Assembly: GCF_001611975.1 (NCBI RefSeq)
Contig: NZ_CP014525.1
Span: forward strand, 1,294,001-1,358,000
Length of the DNA stretch: 64,000 nucleotides
Origin: Haematospirillum jordaniae
Lineage (GTDB): Bacteria > Pseudomonadota > Alphaproteobacteria > Rhodospirillales > Rhodospirillaceae
Reading direction: 5' to 3'
The stretch's first letter is position 1, and the number at the start of each line of letters is the position of its first letter. The position numbers were made by a program, and so were the translations under genes. Below are positions 18,393 through 26,384 of this stretch, in pieces. A model generated the notes under the pieces. It made no database searches and was not told where the DNA came from. It saw only the letters and a list, made by a program, of their open reading frames with translations.

Positions 18393-18786
18393 AGTGCCAG
18401 ATGGCCTGTAAGCCGGGTTCTGTCCACGCACAATTTGTGCGCTGGATGGTCATTCATCTGCGATGCCCGTTACCGGACACCTGGTGCGACCGACCCGGAC
18501 GGCGGCCCGGAAAAGTGCCTGCCGCCTGTTGCGGCTGCCGTCCCTACTTGGTCTTGCTCCCGGTGGGGTTTACCATGCCGCCCCTGTTACCAGGGGCGCG
18601 GTGCGCTCTTGCCGCACCCTTTCACCCTTGCTGCTGCCAAGGCCGCAGCGGTCTGCTTTCTGTGGCACTGTCCCTGGGGTCGCCCCCGCCGGACGTTATC
18701 CGGCACCGTTTTTCCGTGGAGCCCGGACTTTCCTCCCCCCGCCATCATCAAAGGTGGCAAGGGGCGACCATCCGGCCATCTGGCGA
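18393..18786 (-). ncRNA. rnpB: RNase P RNA, bacterial class A
   Basis: Catalytic RNA that matures tRNA 5' ends. On the - strand the conserved core GAGGAAAGTCCGGGCTC lies at 18735-18719, followed by ACAGTGCCACAGAAA, the GGGTGAAAGGGTGCGG region, GGGAGCAAGACCAAGTAGGG and the 3' GAACCCGGCTTACAGGCC. The ends are set by the P1 helix: GCCAGATGGCC (18784-18774) pairs perfectly with GGCCATCTGGC (18406-18396). Exact termini may be off by several bases. It sits between hspQ and mraZ, reading the same way. Confidence 0.96.
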
Positions 18787-18829
18787 ACCGGACCATAGAG
18801 CGTTCCAGGCTGGGGTCAAGCAGAAACAG

Positions 18830-19159
18830 TCAATTCGGGGTTCCATGGCGCGGGACATAGTGTCCGTCACGCAGGCAGACAAAGTGGCTGTCAACGTCCG
18901 GGTGTTCAACGGGGTCGCCGCTGTTGTCTTCGATCAGGCTTTGTTCAGAAACGTATGCGTGATAGGGGCCTTCGGTATTTTCTGCCAGAAGATGGTAGAA
19001 AGGCTGGTCTTTCGGAGGGCGCACCTCCTCGGGTATGGCCAGCCACCATTCCTCTGTGTTGGAGAAAATCGGGTCTACATCATAAACCACGCCGCGGAAC
19101 GGGAAGATCCTGTGCCGGACAATCTGGCCAATTTCGAATCTTGCATGGCGTATGTTCAT
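18830..19159 (-). CDS. hspQ: Heat shock protein HspQ (YccV family)
   Basis: Small protein of the HspQ/YccV hemimethylated-DNA-binding fold. In enterobacteria it is a heat-shock protein that acts as specificity factor and substrate of Lon. The 109 residues show the family hallmarks: FEIGQIVRHRIFPFRGVVYDVDP, the WWLAIP segment, QPFYHLLAENTEGPYHAYVSEQSL, and a C-terminal acidic stretch. The ATG at 19159 lies just 3 nt after GGGGA. Both can be buried in a helix with the start of the leader (separate entry). It is followed by rnpB. Confidence 0.93.
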   Translation of the reverse strand: MNIRHARFEIGQIVRHRIFPFRGVVYDVDPIFSNTEEWWLAIPEEVRPPKDQPFYHLLAENTEGPYHAYVSEQSLIEDNSGDPVEHPDVDSHFVCLRDGHYVPRHGTPN

Positions 19160-19228
19160 CGTTCCCCGACAGGCAAGGGCCCGAATCCGGGCCGGTTACG
19201 GGATAAGATGTGCCCTAGGGAACGATGA
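19156..19228 (-). promoter_or_regulatory. hspQ leader with start-codon-masking helix (candidate RNA thermometer)
   Basis: An 11-bp perfect inverted repeat flanks this leader: TCATCGTTCCC at 19156-19166 and GGGAACGATGA at 19218-19228. In the hspQ mRNA the upstream arm would pair with the Shine-Dalgarno-like GGGA, the AUG and the next base. Between the arms an inner hairpin GGCCCG-GATT-CGGGCC can form. Just upstream on the - strand, CCCCAT (19248-19243) resembles a heat-shock sigma -10 element, and TTGCAG precedes it, so a transcript containing the whole structure is plausible. The structure is seen in sequence; temperature control is inference. Confidence 0.55.
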
Positions 19229-19280
19229 TACAGGATATGTCTATGGGGCCTGCAAGCCATGTACGATCAGAAGTACGTGA

Positions 19281-20036
19281 TCAGGATGCTTCTCGGGCAC
19301 TTTTTATGGCCGTCATGAGCGTGTTGGTGTCTACGGCTCCGGGTAGAATCCGGTCGCCAACGACAAAAGCCGGCGTGCCGCGAATACCCAGTGCCGTTGC
19401 TAGGGCGATATTCTTCTCCAGCGTTCCGGCAATAGACTTTTGCTTGATATCCCGGTCAAGGCGCTTCATGTCCAGTCCGGCTTTCTGCGCTGTATCCCGG
19501 AGGACGGCTTCGGTCAAGGCTCCGCGGTGCTCCATCATGGCTGTATAGAACGCCCGGTATTTTCCCTGCATGTGTGCAGCCAAAGCGGCTTCGGCCGCAT
19601 TTGTGGACATCGGGCCAAGAACGGGAAGCTCCTTGAAAACAATCCGTACATTCGGATCTTGCTTCAACACCTCCATCAGGGGTTTGAGCATCCGCTTGCA
19701 GTACCCGCACTGATAATCGGAGAAGCTGACGATTGTTACGTCACCCTTGGCGTTGCCGAGAACCGGATCGACTGTTGAGGCCACCAGCTCGGAACGGCGG
19801 GTTTCTAGGACGGAGCGCAGTTCGGTCTCTGCCTGTTCTGCCTGACGTGCCCGCAAGACGTCTATGGCCTCGGTAATGACCTCAGGATGTTCAAGCAGAT
19901 AGGACCGGATTTCCCGGTGCAGCTCTGTCCTGTCGATCTGGGAAGAGGACCAGGTGGTTGTCGGGAAGGCAATGCCCACGGCGATCAGGCCGGCAAGGCA
20001 AAGGGCAAGGCGACGAAGGAACGGGTACAGGGGCAC
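19281..20036 (-). CDS. DsbA-family periplasmic thiol oxidoreductase
   Basis: Thioredoxin-fold protein of the DsbA/Com1 type, exported by an N-terminal hydrophobic segment (about residues 8-28). An all-alpha stretch (RSYLLEHPEVITEAIDVLRARQ) precedes the thioredoxin domain, whose active site is the C-x-x-C in SFSDYQCGYCKRML. A cis-proline element follows at GIRGTPAFVVGDRILPG. The start is GTG at 20036 with CCGGAGAG about 8 nt upstream. It lies 51 bp after a BepA-like protease gene. In enterobacteria BepA and disulfide enzymes both act on LptD assembly, so a shared role in envelope folding is possible. Confidence 0.88.
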   Translation of the reverse strand: MPLYPFLRRLALCLAGLIAVGIAFPTTTWSSSQIDRTELHREIRSYLLEHPEVITEAIDVLRARQAEQAETELRSVLETRRSELVASTVDPVLGNAKGDVTIVSFSDYQCGYCKRMLKPLMEVLKQDPNVRIVFKELPVLGPMSTNAAEAALAAHMQGKYRAFYTAMMEHRGALTEAVLRDTAQKAGLDMKRLDRDIKQKSIAGTLEKNIALATALGIRGTPAFVVGDRILPGAVDTNTLMTAIKSAREAS

Positions 20037-20087
20037 TGGGGCGCTCTCCGGATTTGTGTTTCAGGGGCGTGAGCAGAGTGGAAAGGC

Positions 20088-21425
20088 CTACTTCTTGTCA
20101 AGCTGGTTCTGGGCTTCCATCTTGATGTCCTGAAGCCTTAGCCACAGGGGATGGTTTTGCCCCAGCAGCTTTTCGGCCTTGCCGGCATGGAAGGATGCCT
20201 GCGATGGCTCACCGGTTTGCAGGGCGTATTCGGCCAAGGCGTACGATGCTTGACCTTCATTCCCGGTGCGTCCCCATGCTGTGCCAAGAAGCCTCCAGCC
20301 AAAACTGTTCTCCGGATCCCGGGCCAAGGCTGTCCGCAAGACCTGCGCCGCCTCTTTCAGGGCTTCGGGTGATCCACTTTCAATCAGGGCATGGCCATAG
20401 CTTGTGGCGATCAGGGGCTCGTTGGGCAGCAGCGAGACTGCCTTGCGGTAGTTTGGCAGGCCTTCGACAACACGCCCATTTTCCACCAGCATTTGTCCGC
20501 GCAGTTCATGAAAGTAGGGATCGGACGGATACTCTTTCAGAAGGCCGTCAATCAGGGGCAGGGACTTGGCCGTATTTCCACGGCGGAAGTAGGCGATAGC
20601 GCGGGCATAGCGTCCCGCGACGGATTGATCTGTTTCCGGATATTTCTGCAAGGTGCGGCCCTGAGTTTGCAGAAAGGCAAACATCTTGGCCACCATTCTC
20701 TTGTGTGCGGCCATCTGTGCCGTTGGTGCATGGCCTGCTGCGGAAGATTGCTCCACATGGGCAGCAACGGCAGATATGCGTTCTGCGTTCAGAGGGTGTG
20801 TCCGGACATAGGGATCCTGGTTGGCCGAGGCCAGGTATTCCTGACCTTCCAGGATATGAAAGAATTCCAGAAGGCCCTCTGCTGTTTGCCCGGTCTTGTC
20901 CAGTACCTTGAGGGCAAAGGCATCTGCGGAAGCTTCTTGCGTTCTGGAGAAAGAGAAATAGTTCCGGGTTGCCACGCTGGTTCCCAGTGATGTGACGGCC
21001 AGCCCGGCATCCGGCCGACCTGATGCCGCACCAATGGCAATACCTGCGGCCAGTGCCGCCAGGCTGGATATGCCGGCTTTTTCCAGGGCATCGATCCGGT
21101 TGACAATATGCCCTCCGGCAATATGTCCTGTTTCGTGGGCAATGACGCCGATCAGTTGTTCCGGGTTTTCGGTACGTTCCAGAAGGCCGGAGTGGATGTA
21201 CATCCGTGATCCGGATGTAGCAAAGGCGTTCAGCGATGGGTCATTGATCACCCGTATCCTGACACTGGCCGGCGGAATGCCGCCGGCTCGGAACAGTGGA
21301 TCGGCATAGGAACGAATGATACTTTCTACTTCGGCATCCCGCAGGATGCCTCCACCCCGTCCGGCTAGGGCATGCCCCGGAACAACCGCCACGGCGGATA
21401 ATGCCAGGACAGCGTATCGGAACAT
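20088..21425 (-). CDS. M48 family metalloprotease with TPR repeats (BepA-like)
   Basis: Periplasmic zinc metalloprotease of the BepA/YfgC type, which degrades misfolded outer-membrane proteins in studied species. From the ATG at 21425 the product has 445 residues: signal peptide about 1-21, zinc site HETGH (97-101) with the downstream Glu in QEASADAFAL, and a C-terminal half made of TPR-like helices (residues about 230-440). A GTG at 21452 would add nine residues; neither start has a convincing Shine-Dalgarno. It is read divergently from the next gene, and probably cotranscribed with the DsbA-like gene downstream. Confidence 0.9.
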   Translation of the reverse strand: MFRYAVLALSAVAVVPGHALAGRGGGILRDAEVESIIRSYADPLFRAGGIPPASVRIRVINDPSLNAFATSGSRMYIHSGLLERTENPEQLIGVIAHETGHIAGGHIVNRIDALEKAGISSLAALAAGIAIGAASGRPDAGLAVTSLGTSVATRNYFSFSRTQEASADAFALKVLDKTGQTAEGLLEFFHILEGQEYLASANQDPYVRTHPLNAERISAVAAHVEQSSAAGHAPTAQMAAHKRMVAKMFAFLQTQGRTLQKYPETDQSVAGRYARAIAYFRRGNTAKSLPLIDGLLKEYPSDPYFHELRGQMLVENGRVVEGLPNYRKAVSLLPNEPLIATSYGHALIESGSPEALKEAAQVLRTALARDPENSFGWRLLGTAWGRTGNEGQASYALAEYALQTGEPSQASFHAGKAEKLLGQNHPLWLRLQDIKMEAQNQLDKK

Positions 21426-21492
21426 GCGAGTGATCGAGAAGAATATGTGCACAGTCTTGACCCCGGAAAGAGAAACAAAGCGTAGGGCGGGG

Positions 21493-22788
21493 ATGTTTCC
21501 CCGTCAACGGGGGCTGTTTGTGGCGATGGTCATGACAGCCCTGGTTCCGGCCCTGTCCGGATGTTGGGATCCTGCCCGTGACCTGAAAACCGGAACAGTG
21601 GGTTATGTAAAAGGTTTTGCAGGCGGGATTGTGGCAGATGAGCCGCGGGCTGTTCTGGTCGGGCGTGATGTGCTGACGGCCGGTGGGTCAGCGGTTGATA
21701 CTGCCGTTGCCGTGGGGTTCTCGCTGGCTGTGACCCTGCCGTCATCTGCTGGGATCGGTGGTGGCGGCATCTGCGTGGTGCATGACCAGGCTCAAGGGAC
21801 AACCGAGGTGCTGGACTTCCTGCCCGGACAGTCTTCTGCAGCCGTGCCAGCCCTGCCGCGTGGCCTATTTGCCCTGCATGCCCGCTATGGCCGTATGCGG
21901 TGGGAAGAAATTCTTGGCCCGGCAGAGCAACTGGCCCGGTTCGGGGAACCCGTTTCCAGGGCACTGGCTGTTGATCTGGGCACGCATGGCTCCGGTCTGG
22001 TTCACGATTCCGCAGCGCGTCAGGTTTTTGCTCGGGGTACCGGCGAGCCGGTGCGGGCTGGTGATCATCTGACCCAAATGGATCTGGCAGCCTTCATCGG
22101 ACGACTGCGCCGGAATCCCGCTGATTTGTATGGTGGCGTCCTGGGGCGTGAGTTTGTTGCTGCATCTAGGCATGCCGGAGCTTCATTGACCCTTGAGCAG
22201 ATGCGGTCGTGGAAGCCGCGCTGGATCACCCCTGAAACAATCGTGAGCGGGCATGATACCCTGTACACACCTCCGATGTCCGGTGCTGGTGGCAGCATTC
22301 ATGATGCCTGGAGCAAGCGTGCCGTTGCACCTGTTGCAGGGCTGAACGGCGGCGGTACGGGGTTTGTGGTGGTTGATCCGTCTGGGTCAGCGGTGGCCTG
22401 TGCGTTGACCATGCGCAAGCCCTTCGGAACCGGGCGGATGGTGCCCGGCTTTGGAAGCTTCCTGACCCCCGCGCCCGGTAACGATACGCCTCTGGCGGTT
22501 GCGTTGGCCATTAACGACCATGTCAACGAATTCCGTTCCGGTATTGCGGCGACGGGTGCCGGGGCTGCTGGGAATGCTGTTGCCGTTTTGTCGTCCGTAC
22601 TGGGTAAGGGTGGTGATGATGTTCTGCCGAAATCTGTGATGGCGCTTTCTTCGTCGGCTTCTGGTCCGGCACTCGTCTCTGCTCTGCACTGTGACCGCGG
22701 CTTGCCGCCTTGGCCCGGCTCGTGTCGTGTGGCTGCGGACAGTCGCGGTGCCGGTTATGGCCTGCTGATCGGACGCCGTAGCGAATAG
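21493..22788 (+). CDS. Gamma-glutamyltransferase-like lipoprotein, probably divergent
   Basis: The product of about 432 residues has a lipoprotein signal (hydrophobic stretch, then ALSGC at about residue 24). It shows the gamma-glutamyltransferase large-subunit pattern: AGGSAVDTAVAVGFSLAVTLPSSAGIGGGGICVVHD, and a small-subunit region GTGFVVVDPSGSAVACALTM with KPFGTGR. The processing and nucleophile site, TTHYSVVD in E. coli, reads GTGFVVVD, so the first Thr is not at its usual place. The region before it and the C-terminus are short for the family. It may be inactive or have another substrate. The start is weak (GGGCGGGG upstream); ATG 21445 is an alternative. Confidence 0.75.
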   Translation: MFPRQRGLFVAMVMTALVPALSGCWDPARDLKTGTVGYVKGFAGGIVADEPRAVLVGRDVLTAGGSAVDTAVAVGFSLAVTLPSSAGIGGGGICVVHDQAQGTTEVLDFLPGQSSAAVPALPRGLFALHARYGRMRWEEILGPAEQLARFGEPVSRALAVDLGTHGSGLVHDSAARQVFARGTGEPVRAGDHLTQMDLAAFIGRLRRNPADLYGGVLGREFVAASRHAGASLTLEQMRSWKPRWITPETIVSGHDTLYTPPMSGAGGSIHDAWSKRAVAPVAGLNGGGTGFVVVDPSGSAVACALTMRKPFGTGRMVPGFGSFLTPAPGNDTPLAVALAINDHVNEFRSGIAATGAGAAGNAVAVLSSVLGKGGDDVLPKSVMALSSSASGPALVSALHCDRGLPPWPGSCRVAADSRGAGYGLLIGRRSE

Positions 22789-22828
22789 GCCCCTGTTTTG
22801 TGCTGCGGGAACCCGGCCGGGCTGTTGC

Positions 22829-23935
22829 TCAGCCGGGTTTCTCGTGCGCCGGTACAAGGGCAAGGCGCCCTCCGGTCATCGGGCGGGGGCAGCCGGTTGT
22901 ACCGGGGAAGCTTTGCGGCAGTCCCCTGATGTGGCGTACGGCCAGAAAGGCAAAGGCCTGTGCTTCCAGGGCGTCGCCGTTCCATCCGACAGCTTCAACC
23001 GGATCAACGTTCCCAAGGGCTGCCCGCAGCCCGGACATCAGCGCGGGGTTGTGGCGTCCTCCCCCACAGACCAGCCATCGGGCTGGCGGTGTCGGTATCC
23101 AGCGTAGTGCGAGGCGGACACTTTCGACGGTGAATGCTGTCAGGGTTGCGGCACCGTCAGTTGCACCTAGAGAGTTAATGTGGCGCATCATGCCCGCAAA
23201 ATCATCACGGTCCAGGGATTTTGGGGGTGGCTGCCGGAACCATGGGTCATCCAGCATGGCGGTCAGGGCCTTGTGGTCAATGGTCCCAGCATTGGCCAAG
23301 GCACCGTCGGTATCAGTCGGAATGCCGGTATGGCGCTGGGCCCAGTCATCGAGGAGGGCATTGCCCGGCCCGGTGTCGAACGCCATCAGGGGCCCATGGG
23401 GCGTGATGACCGTGGCATTTGCCACCCCGCCGATATTGAGCACCACCGTTGTATCGGCCACAGATCCCAGCAGGGCCTGATGATAGACCGGTACCAGTGG
23501 TGCCCCCTGTCCTCCGGCGGTGACATCGGCACTGCGGAAGTCAAAGACAACCGGTGTACCGGTCAGGGCTGCCAGTCGCGCACCATCCCCGATCTGCCGG
23601 GTTTGTCGTTGCTGGGGGCGGTGCAGGATGGTTTGGCCGTGAAAGCCGATAATCCCGATGTCCTGCGCCTTTAGCCCGGCTTTCTCCAGCAGGGCCGATA
23701 CGGCCCGTGCGTGTACGTCGGTCAAGGTTTTTTCTGCAAGCCGGACCTGTTCCGTGTTGTCTTTCTCCCCCAGAATCCCGCGCAGTGTATCGCGGAAACC
23801 ATCCGGCCAGGGGTGGGTCAGGAAAGGGCCGAAGGCATGGACCCGCTCACCATCGGTTTCGATCAGGGCAGCATCCACACCGTCCAGCGACGTGCCGCTC
23901 ATCAGTCCCATGGCACGGCAGGGTAGGTGAAGCAT
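22829..23935 (-). CDS. anmK: Anhydro-N-acetylmuramic acid kinase AnmK
   Basis: Peptidoglycan recycling enzyme: cleaves and phosphorylates 1,6-anhydro-MurNAc to MurNAc-6-phosphate. 368 residues from the ATG at 23935 (MLHLPCRAMGLMSGTSLDG). The signature GLMSGTSLDGVDAALI is followed by IGFHGQTILHRP, VLNIGGVANATVI, AFDTGPGNALLDDW and, near the end, LVCGGGRHNPALM. All are typical of the ASKHA-fold kinase. It is divergent from tyrS, with a gap of 103 bp. Confidence 0.95.
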   Translation of the reverse strand: MLHLPCRAMGLMSGTSLDGVDAALIETDGERVHAFGPFLTHPWPDGFRDTLRGILGEKDNTEQVRLAEKTLTDVHARAVSALLEKAGLKAQDIGIIGFHGQTILHRPQQRQTRQIGDGARLAALTGTPVVFDFRSADVTAGGQGAPLVPVYHQALLGSVADTTVVLNIGGVANATVITPHGPLMAFDTGPGNALLDDWAQRHTGIPTDTDGALANAGTIDHKALTAMLDDPWFRQPPPKSLDRDDFAGMMRHINSLGATDGAATLTAFTVESVRLALRWIPTPPARWLVCGGGRHNPALMSGLRAALGNVDPVEAVGWNGDALEAQAFAFLAVRHIRGLPQSFPGTTGCPRPMTGGRLALVPAHEKPG

Positions 23936-24038
23936 TGCGGTTCCGGCTCCGTTGTCGTGTCTGGGCAGGTATGCTAAAGCTTGCCCCCTGACCTGATTTC
24001 TACCCCTGTTTTGACTGCTGTACAAAAGGAACCTGTCG

Positions 24039-25316
24039 ATGAATACCGCTGTTTACACCCCCCGCTCTGAATTTCTTCGGGTGGTGAGCGAGCGGGGCTA
24101 TTTTCACCAGTGTACGGACTTGGCAAACCTTGACAATGCCCTGTGCGCCGGGGTCGTGCCGGGTTATATCGGCTTTGACTGCACGGCCGACAGTTTGCAC
24201 GTTGGTTCCCTGATCCAGATCATGCTTCTTCGCTGGCTTCAGAAGACCGGGCACAAGCCGGTGGTGCTGATGGGCGGCGGTACAACGCGTATCGGTGATC
24301 CCTCTGGCAAGGACGAAGCCCGTCGCCTGCTGTCCGATGAGCAGATTACAGCAAATATGGCCGGCATTCGTAAGGTGTTTGCCCGTTATCTGACGTTTGG
24401 TGATGCTGCCACCGATGCCATGATGGTGGACAACAATGATTGGCTGTCCGGTATCGATTACATCACGTTCCTGCGCGAGTACGGTGTCCACTTCACCATC
24501 AACCGGATGCTGTCCTTTGATTCGGTCCGTTTACGTCTGGACCGGGAACAGCCGCTAACGTTCCTAGAATTCAACTACATGATCCTTCAGGCCTATGACT
24601 TCTGCGAACTGGCCCGGCGGAAAGGGGTGCGTCTGCAAATGGGGGGATCCGACCAATGGGGCAATATCGTCAACGGGGTGGAACTGACGCGGCGTGTGCA
24701 AGGTGGTACCGAGTCGTATCGTGAGGTGTTTGGCCTGACCTCGCCGCTTCTGACGACAGCATCCGGTGCCAAGATGGGGAAATCAGCCAGCGGTGCTGTA
24801 TGGCTGAACGAGGAGCGCCTGCCGGCCTATGACTTCTGGCAGTACTGGCGCAACACCGAGGATGCGGACGTCGGGCGTTTCCTACGCCTGTTTACGGAAT
24901 TGCCCCTGGATGAAATTGCACGTCTTGAGTCTTTGCAGGGGGCTGAAATCAACGAAGCCAAGAAGATTCTGGCGGATGCCGTTACCGCCTTGGCCCGTGG
25001 TGATGAGGCAGCGGTTGCGGCGCGCCGTACCGCCGAGGAAACGTTTGAACGTGGTCGTGCTGGTGATGATCTGCCATCGGTGTCTCTGGATGGTTCTGCC
25101 TTGGAGGCGGGCGTTTCTGTGCTTGATGTTCTGGTTGCAACCGGGTTGGCTGCCTCCAAGGGCGAGGCCCGGCGTTTAGTGCGTGGTGGGGGTGTTCGCC
25201 TTAATGATACCCGCGTTGGGGACGAGGCCTTTTGTCTGACTCGGACGGATCTGGTGGATGGTGCTGTGCGTCTTTCGGCAGGCAAAAAGAAGCACGCATT
25301 GGTGCGTCTGGGCTGA
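24039..25316 (+). CDS. tyrS: Tyrosyl-tRNA synthetase
   Basis: Class I aminoacyl-tRNA synthetase. The 425 residues show the HIGH-type motif in FDCTADSLHVGSLIQI, the tyrosine pocket YMILQAYDFCEL, the QMGGSDQWGNIVNG block and the KMSKS-type loop AKMGKSASGAVWL. The C-terminal S4-like RNA-binding domain (about residues 350-420) contains ASKGEARRLVRGGGVRLND. The ATG has AAAAGGA about 8 nt upstream. A terminator follows. Confidence 0.98.
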   Translation: MNTAVYTPRSEFLRVVSERGYFHQCTDLANLDNALCAGVVPGYIGFDCTADSLHVGSLIQIMLLRWLQKTGHKPVVLMGGGTTRIGDPSGKDEARRLLSDEQITANMAGIRKVFARYLTFGDAATDAMMVDNNDWLSGIDYITFLREYGVHFTINRMLSFDSVRLRLDREQPLTFLEFNYMILQAYDFCELARRKGVRLQMGGSDQWGNIVNGVELTRRVQGGTESYREVFGLTSPLLTTASGAKMGKSASGAVWLNEERLPAYDFWQYWRNTEDADVGRFLRLFTELPLDEIARLESLQGAEINEAKKILADAVTALARGDEAAVAARRTAEETFERGRAGDDLPSVSLDGSALEAGVSVLDVLVATGLAASKGEARRLVRGGGVRLNDTRVGDEAFCLTRTDLVDGAVRLSAGKKKHALVRLG

Positions 25317-25331
25317 TTGCCTGCCTTCCGG

Positions 25332-25381
25332 GTGCGGTTGGATTCCGGCTTTATTAGCGGGGACCCAACCGCACGGTTTTG
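25332..25381 (+). terminator. Rho-independent terminator after tyrS
   Basis: GTGCGGTTGG (25332-25341) pairs perfectly with CCAACCGCAC (25365-25374), followed by GGTTTTG. It begins 16 bp after the tyrS stop and isolates tyrS from the riboswitch region. Confidence 0.75.
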
Positions 25382-25445
25382 TCCTTCCGGATATTTTGCA
25401 CTTTTAGGGCTTGATTGTATGCCTTCTTTCCGCTAACGTACGTAC

Positions 25446-25502
25446 ACAGCGCCGATTTGCTTCTCAGCTTGCGGGCGCTTAATAAATGCGGCTAAAGCGA
25501 GT
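25446..25502 (+). promoter_or_regulatory. SAM-II riboswitch aptamer upstream of metN
   Basis: The element matches the SAM-II consensus in order: P1 5' arm AGCGCC (25448-25453), GATTT, an A/C/T loop, GCTTGC, P1 3' arm GGCGCT (25474-25479), AATAAAT (25481-25487) and GGCTAAAGCGA (25490-25500), which can make the pseudoknot with the first loop. SAM-II is known mainly from alphaproteobacteria, upstream of methionine genes. Its place 70 bp ahead of metN, with a terminator between, fits repression of methionine uptake when SAM is plentiful. Confidence 0.88.
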
Positions 25503-25522
25503 GCACGGGAATACCCAAAGCG

Positions 25523-25552
25523 CCGCAGGCCGCAAGGCTTGGCGGTTTTTTT
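25523..25552 (+). terminator. Terminator between SAM-II aptamer and metN
   Basis: CCGCAGGCC and GGCTTGGCGG form a stem with one bulged G and a GCAA loop, followed by seven T. It lies 20 bp after the aptamer and ahead of the metN Shine-Dalgarno GGAGG. This placement suggests control by premature termination, although SAM-II elements often act on translation. Confidence 0.8.
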
Positions 25553-25571
25553 GTTGCCCGGAGGATCCTGA

Positions 25572-26384
25572 ATGATCCGTCTTGTTGATTTGTGCAAGGT
25601 ATATCCCGCCCGCAAGGGCACTTTGCCTCATGCTGCCCTGAAGGGTATCACCCTGACCGTCGGGGAGGGGGAGGTCTTTGGTATTATCGGTCGTTCCGGT
25701 GCCGGGAAATCAACCTTGTTGCGGACGATCAATGTTCTTGAGCGTCCGACCAGCGGGTTGGTGGAAGTTGATGGCATTGATGTCTTGGCTTTGAGCAAGC
25801 GGGAGCTTCCCCTGTTCCGTCGTCGGGTCGGGATGGTTTTCCAGCACTTTAATCTGTTGTCCTCGCGCACGGTGTTCCAGAACATCGCTTTGCCACTGGA
25901 GCTGGCGGGGGCCTCGCGTGCCGATATAAAGGCGGCGGTGGAGCCGCTCCTGCCTTTGGTGGGACTGGCAGACAAGCGTGACCGTTATCCGTCGGAGCTA
26001 TCCGGTGGGCAGAAGCAACGGGTTGGTATCGCGCGGGCCTTGGCCAGCAAGCCCCATGTTCTGCTGTGCGACGAGGTAACCTCGGCTCTTGATCCGGAGA
26101 CCACACGCCAGATCCTGCGCCTGCTGAAAGATATCAACCGGCGTCTTAACCTTACCATGGTGGTGATCACCCACGAAATGGAGGTGGTACGCCTTTTGTG
26201 TGACAAGGTTGCCGTCATGGACCACGGTGAAGTGGTTGAAAGCGGTACGACTGCCGATATTTTTGCTGACCCCCGTCACTCGGTGACCCGTTTGCTGCTT
26301 GCGCATGGTCACGAGGAAGAAGACGGCAATGTGATTCCCCTGGAGAACGGCCATGCCTTCGATTCACGAACTGCTGCTCGATAG
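25572..26384 (+). CDS. metN: Methionine ABC transporter ATP-binding protein MetN (no NIL domain)
   Basis: ATPase of the D/L-methionine importer. The 270 residues show Walker A GRSGAGKST (about 41-49), Q-loop VFQHFNLLSSRTV, signature LSGGQKQR and Walker B VLLCDEVTSALDP. E. coli MetN is 343 residues and its last about 100 form the C2/NIL domain that binds methionine and shuts the transporter. Here the protein ends about 30 residues after the ATPase core, so that domain is absent. ATG at 25572 follows GGAGG by 8 nt. Its end overlaps metI by 32 bp. Confidence 0.95.
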   Translation: MIRLVDLCKVYPARKGTLPHAALKGITLTVGEGEVFGIIGRSGAGKSTLLRTINVLERPTSGLVEVDGIDVLALSKRELPLFRRRVGMVFQHFNLLSSRTVFQNIALPLELAGASRADIKAAVEPLLPLVGLADKRDRYPSELSGGQKQRVGIARALASKPHVLLCDEVTSALDPETTRQILRLLKDINRRLNLTMVVITHEMEVVRLLCDKVAVMDHGEVVESGTTADIFADPRHSVTRLLLAHGHEEEDGNVIPLENGHAFDSRTAAR

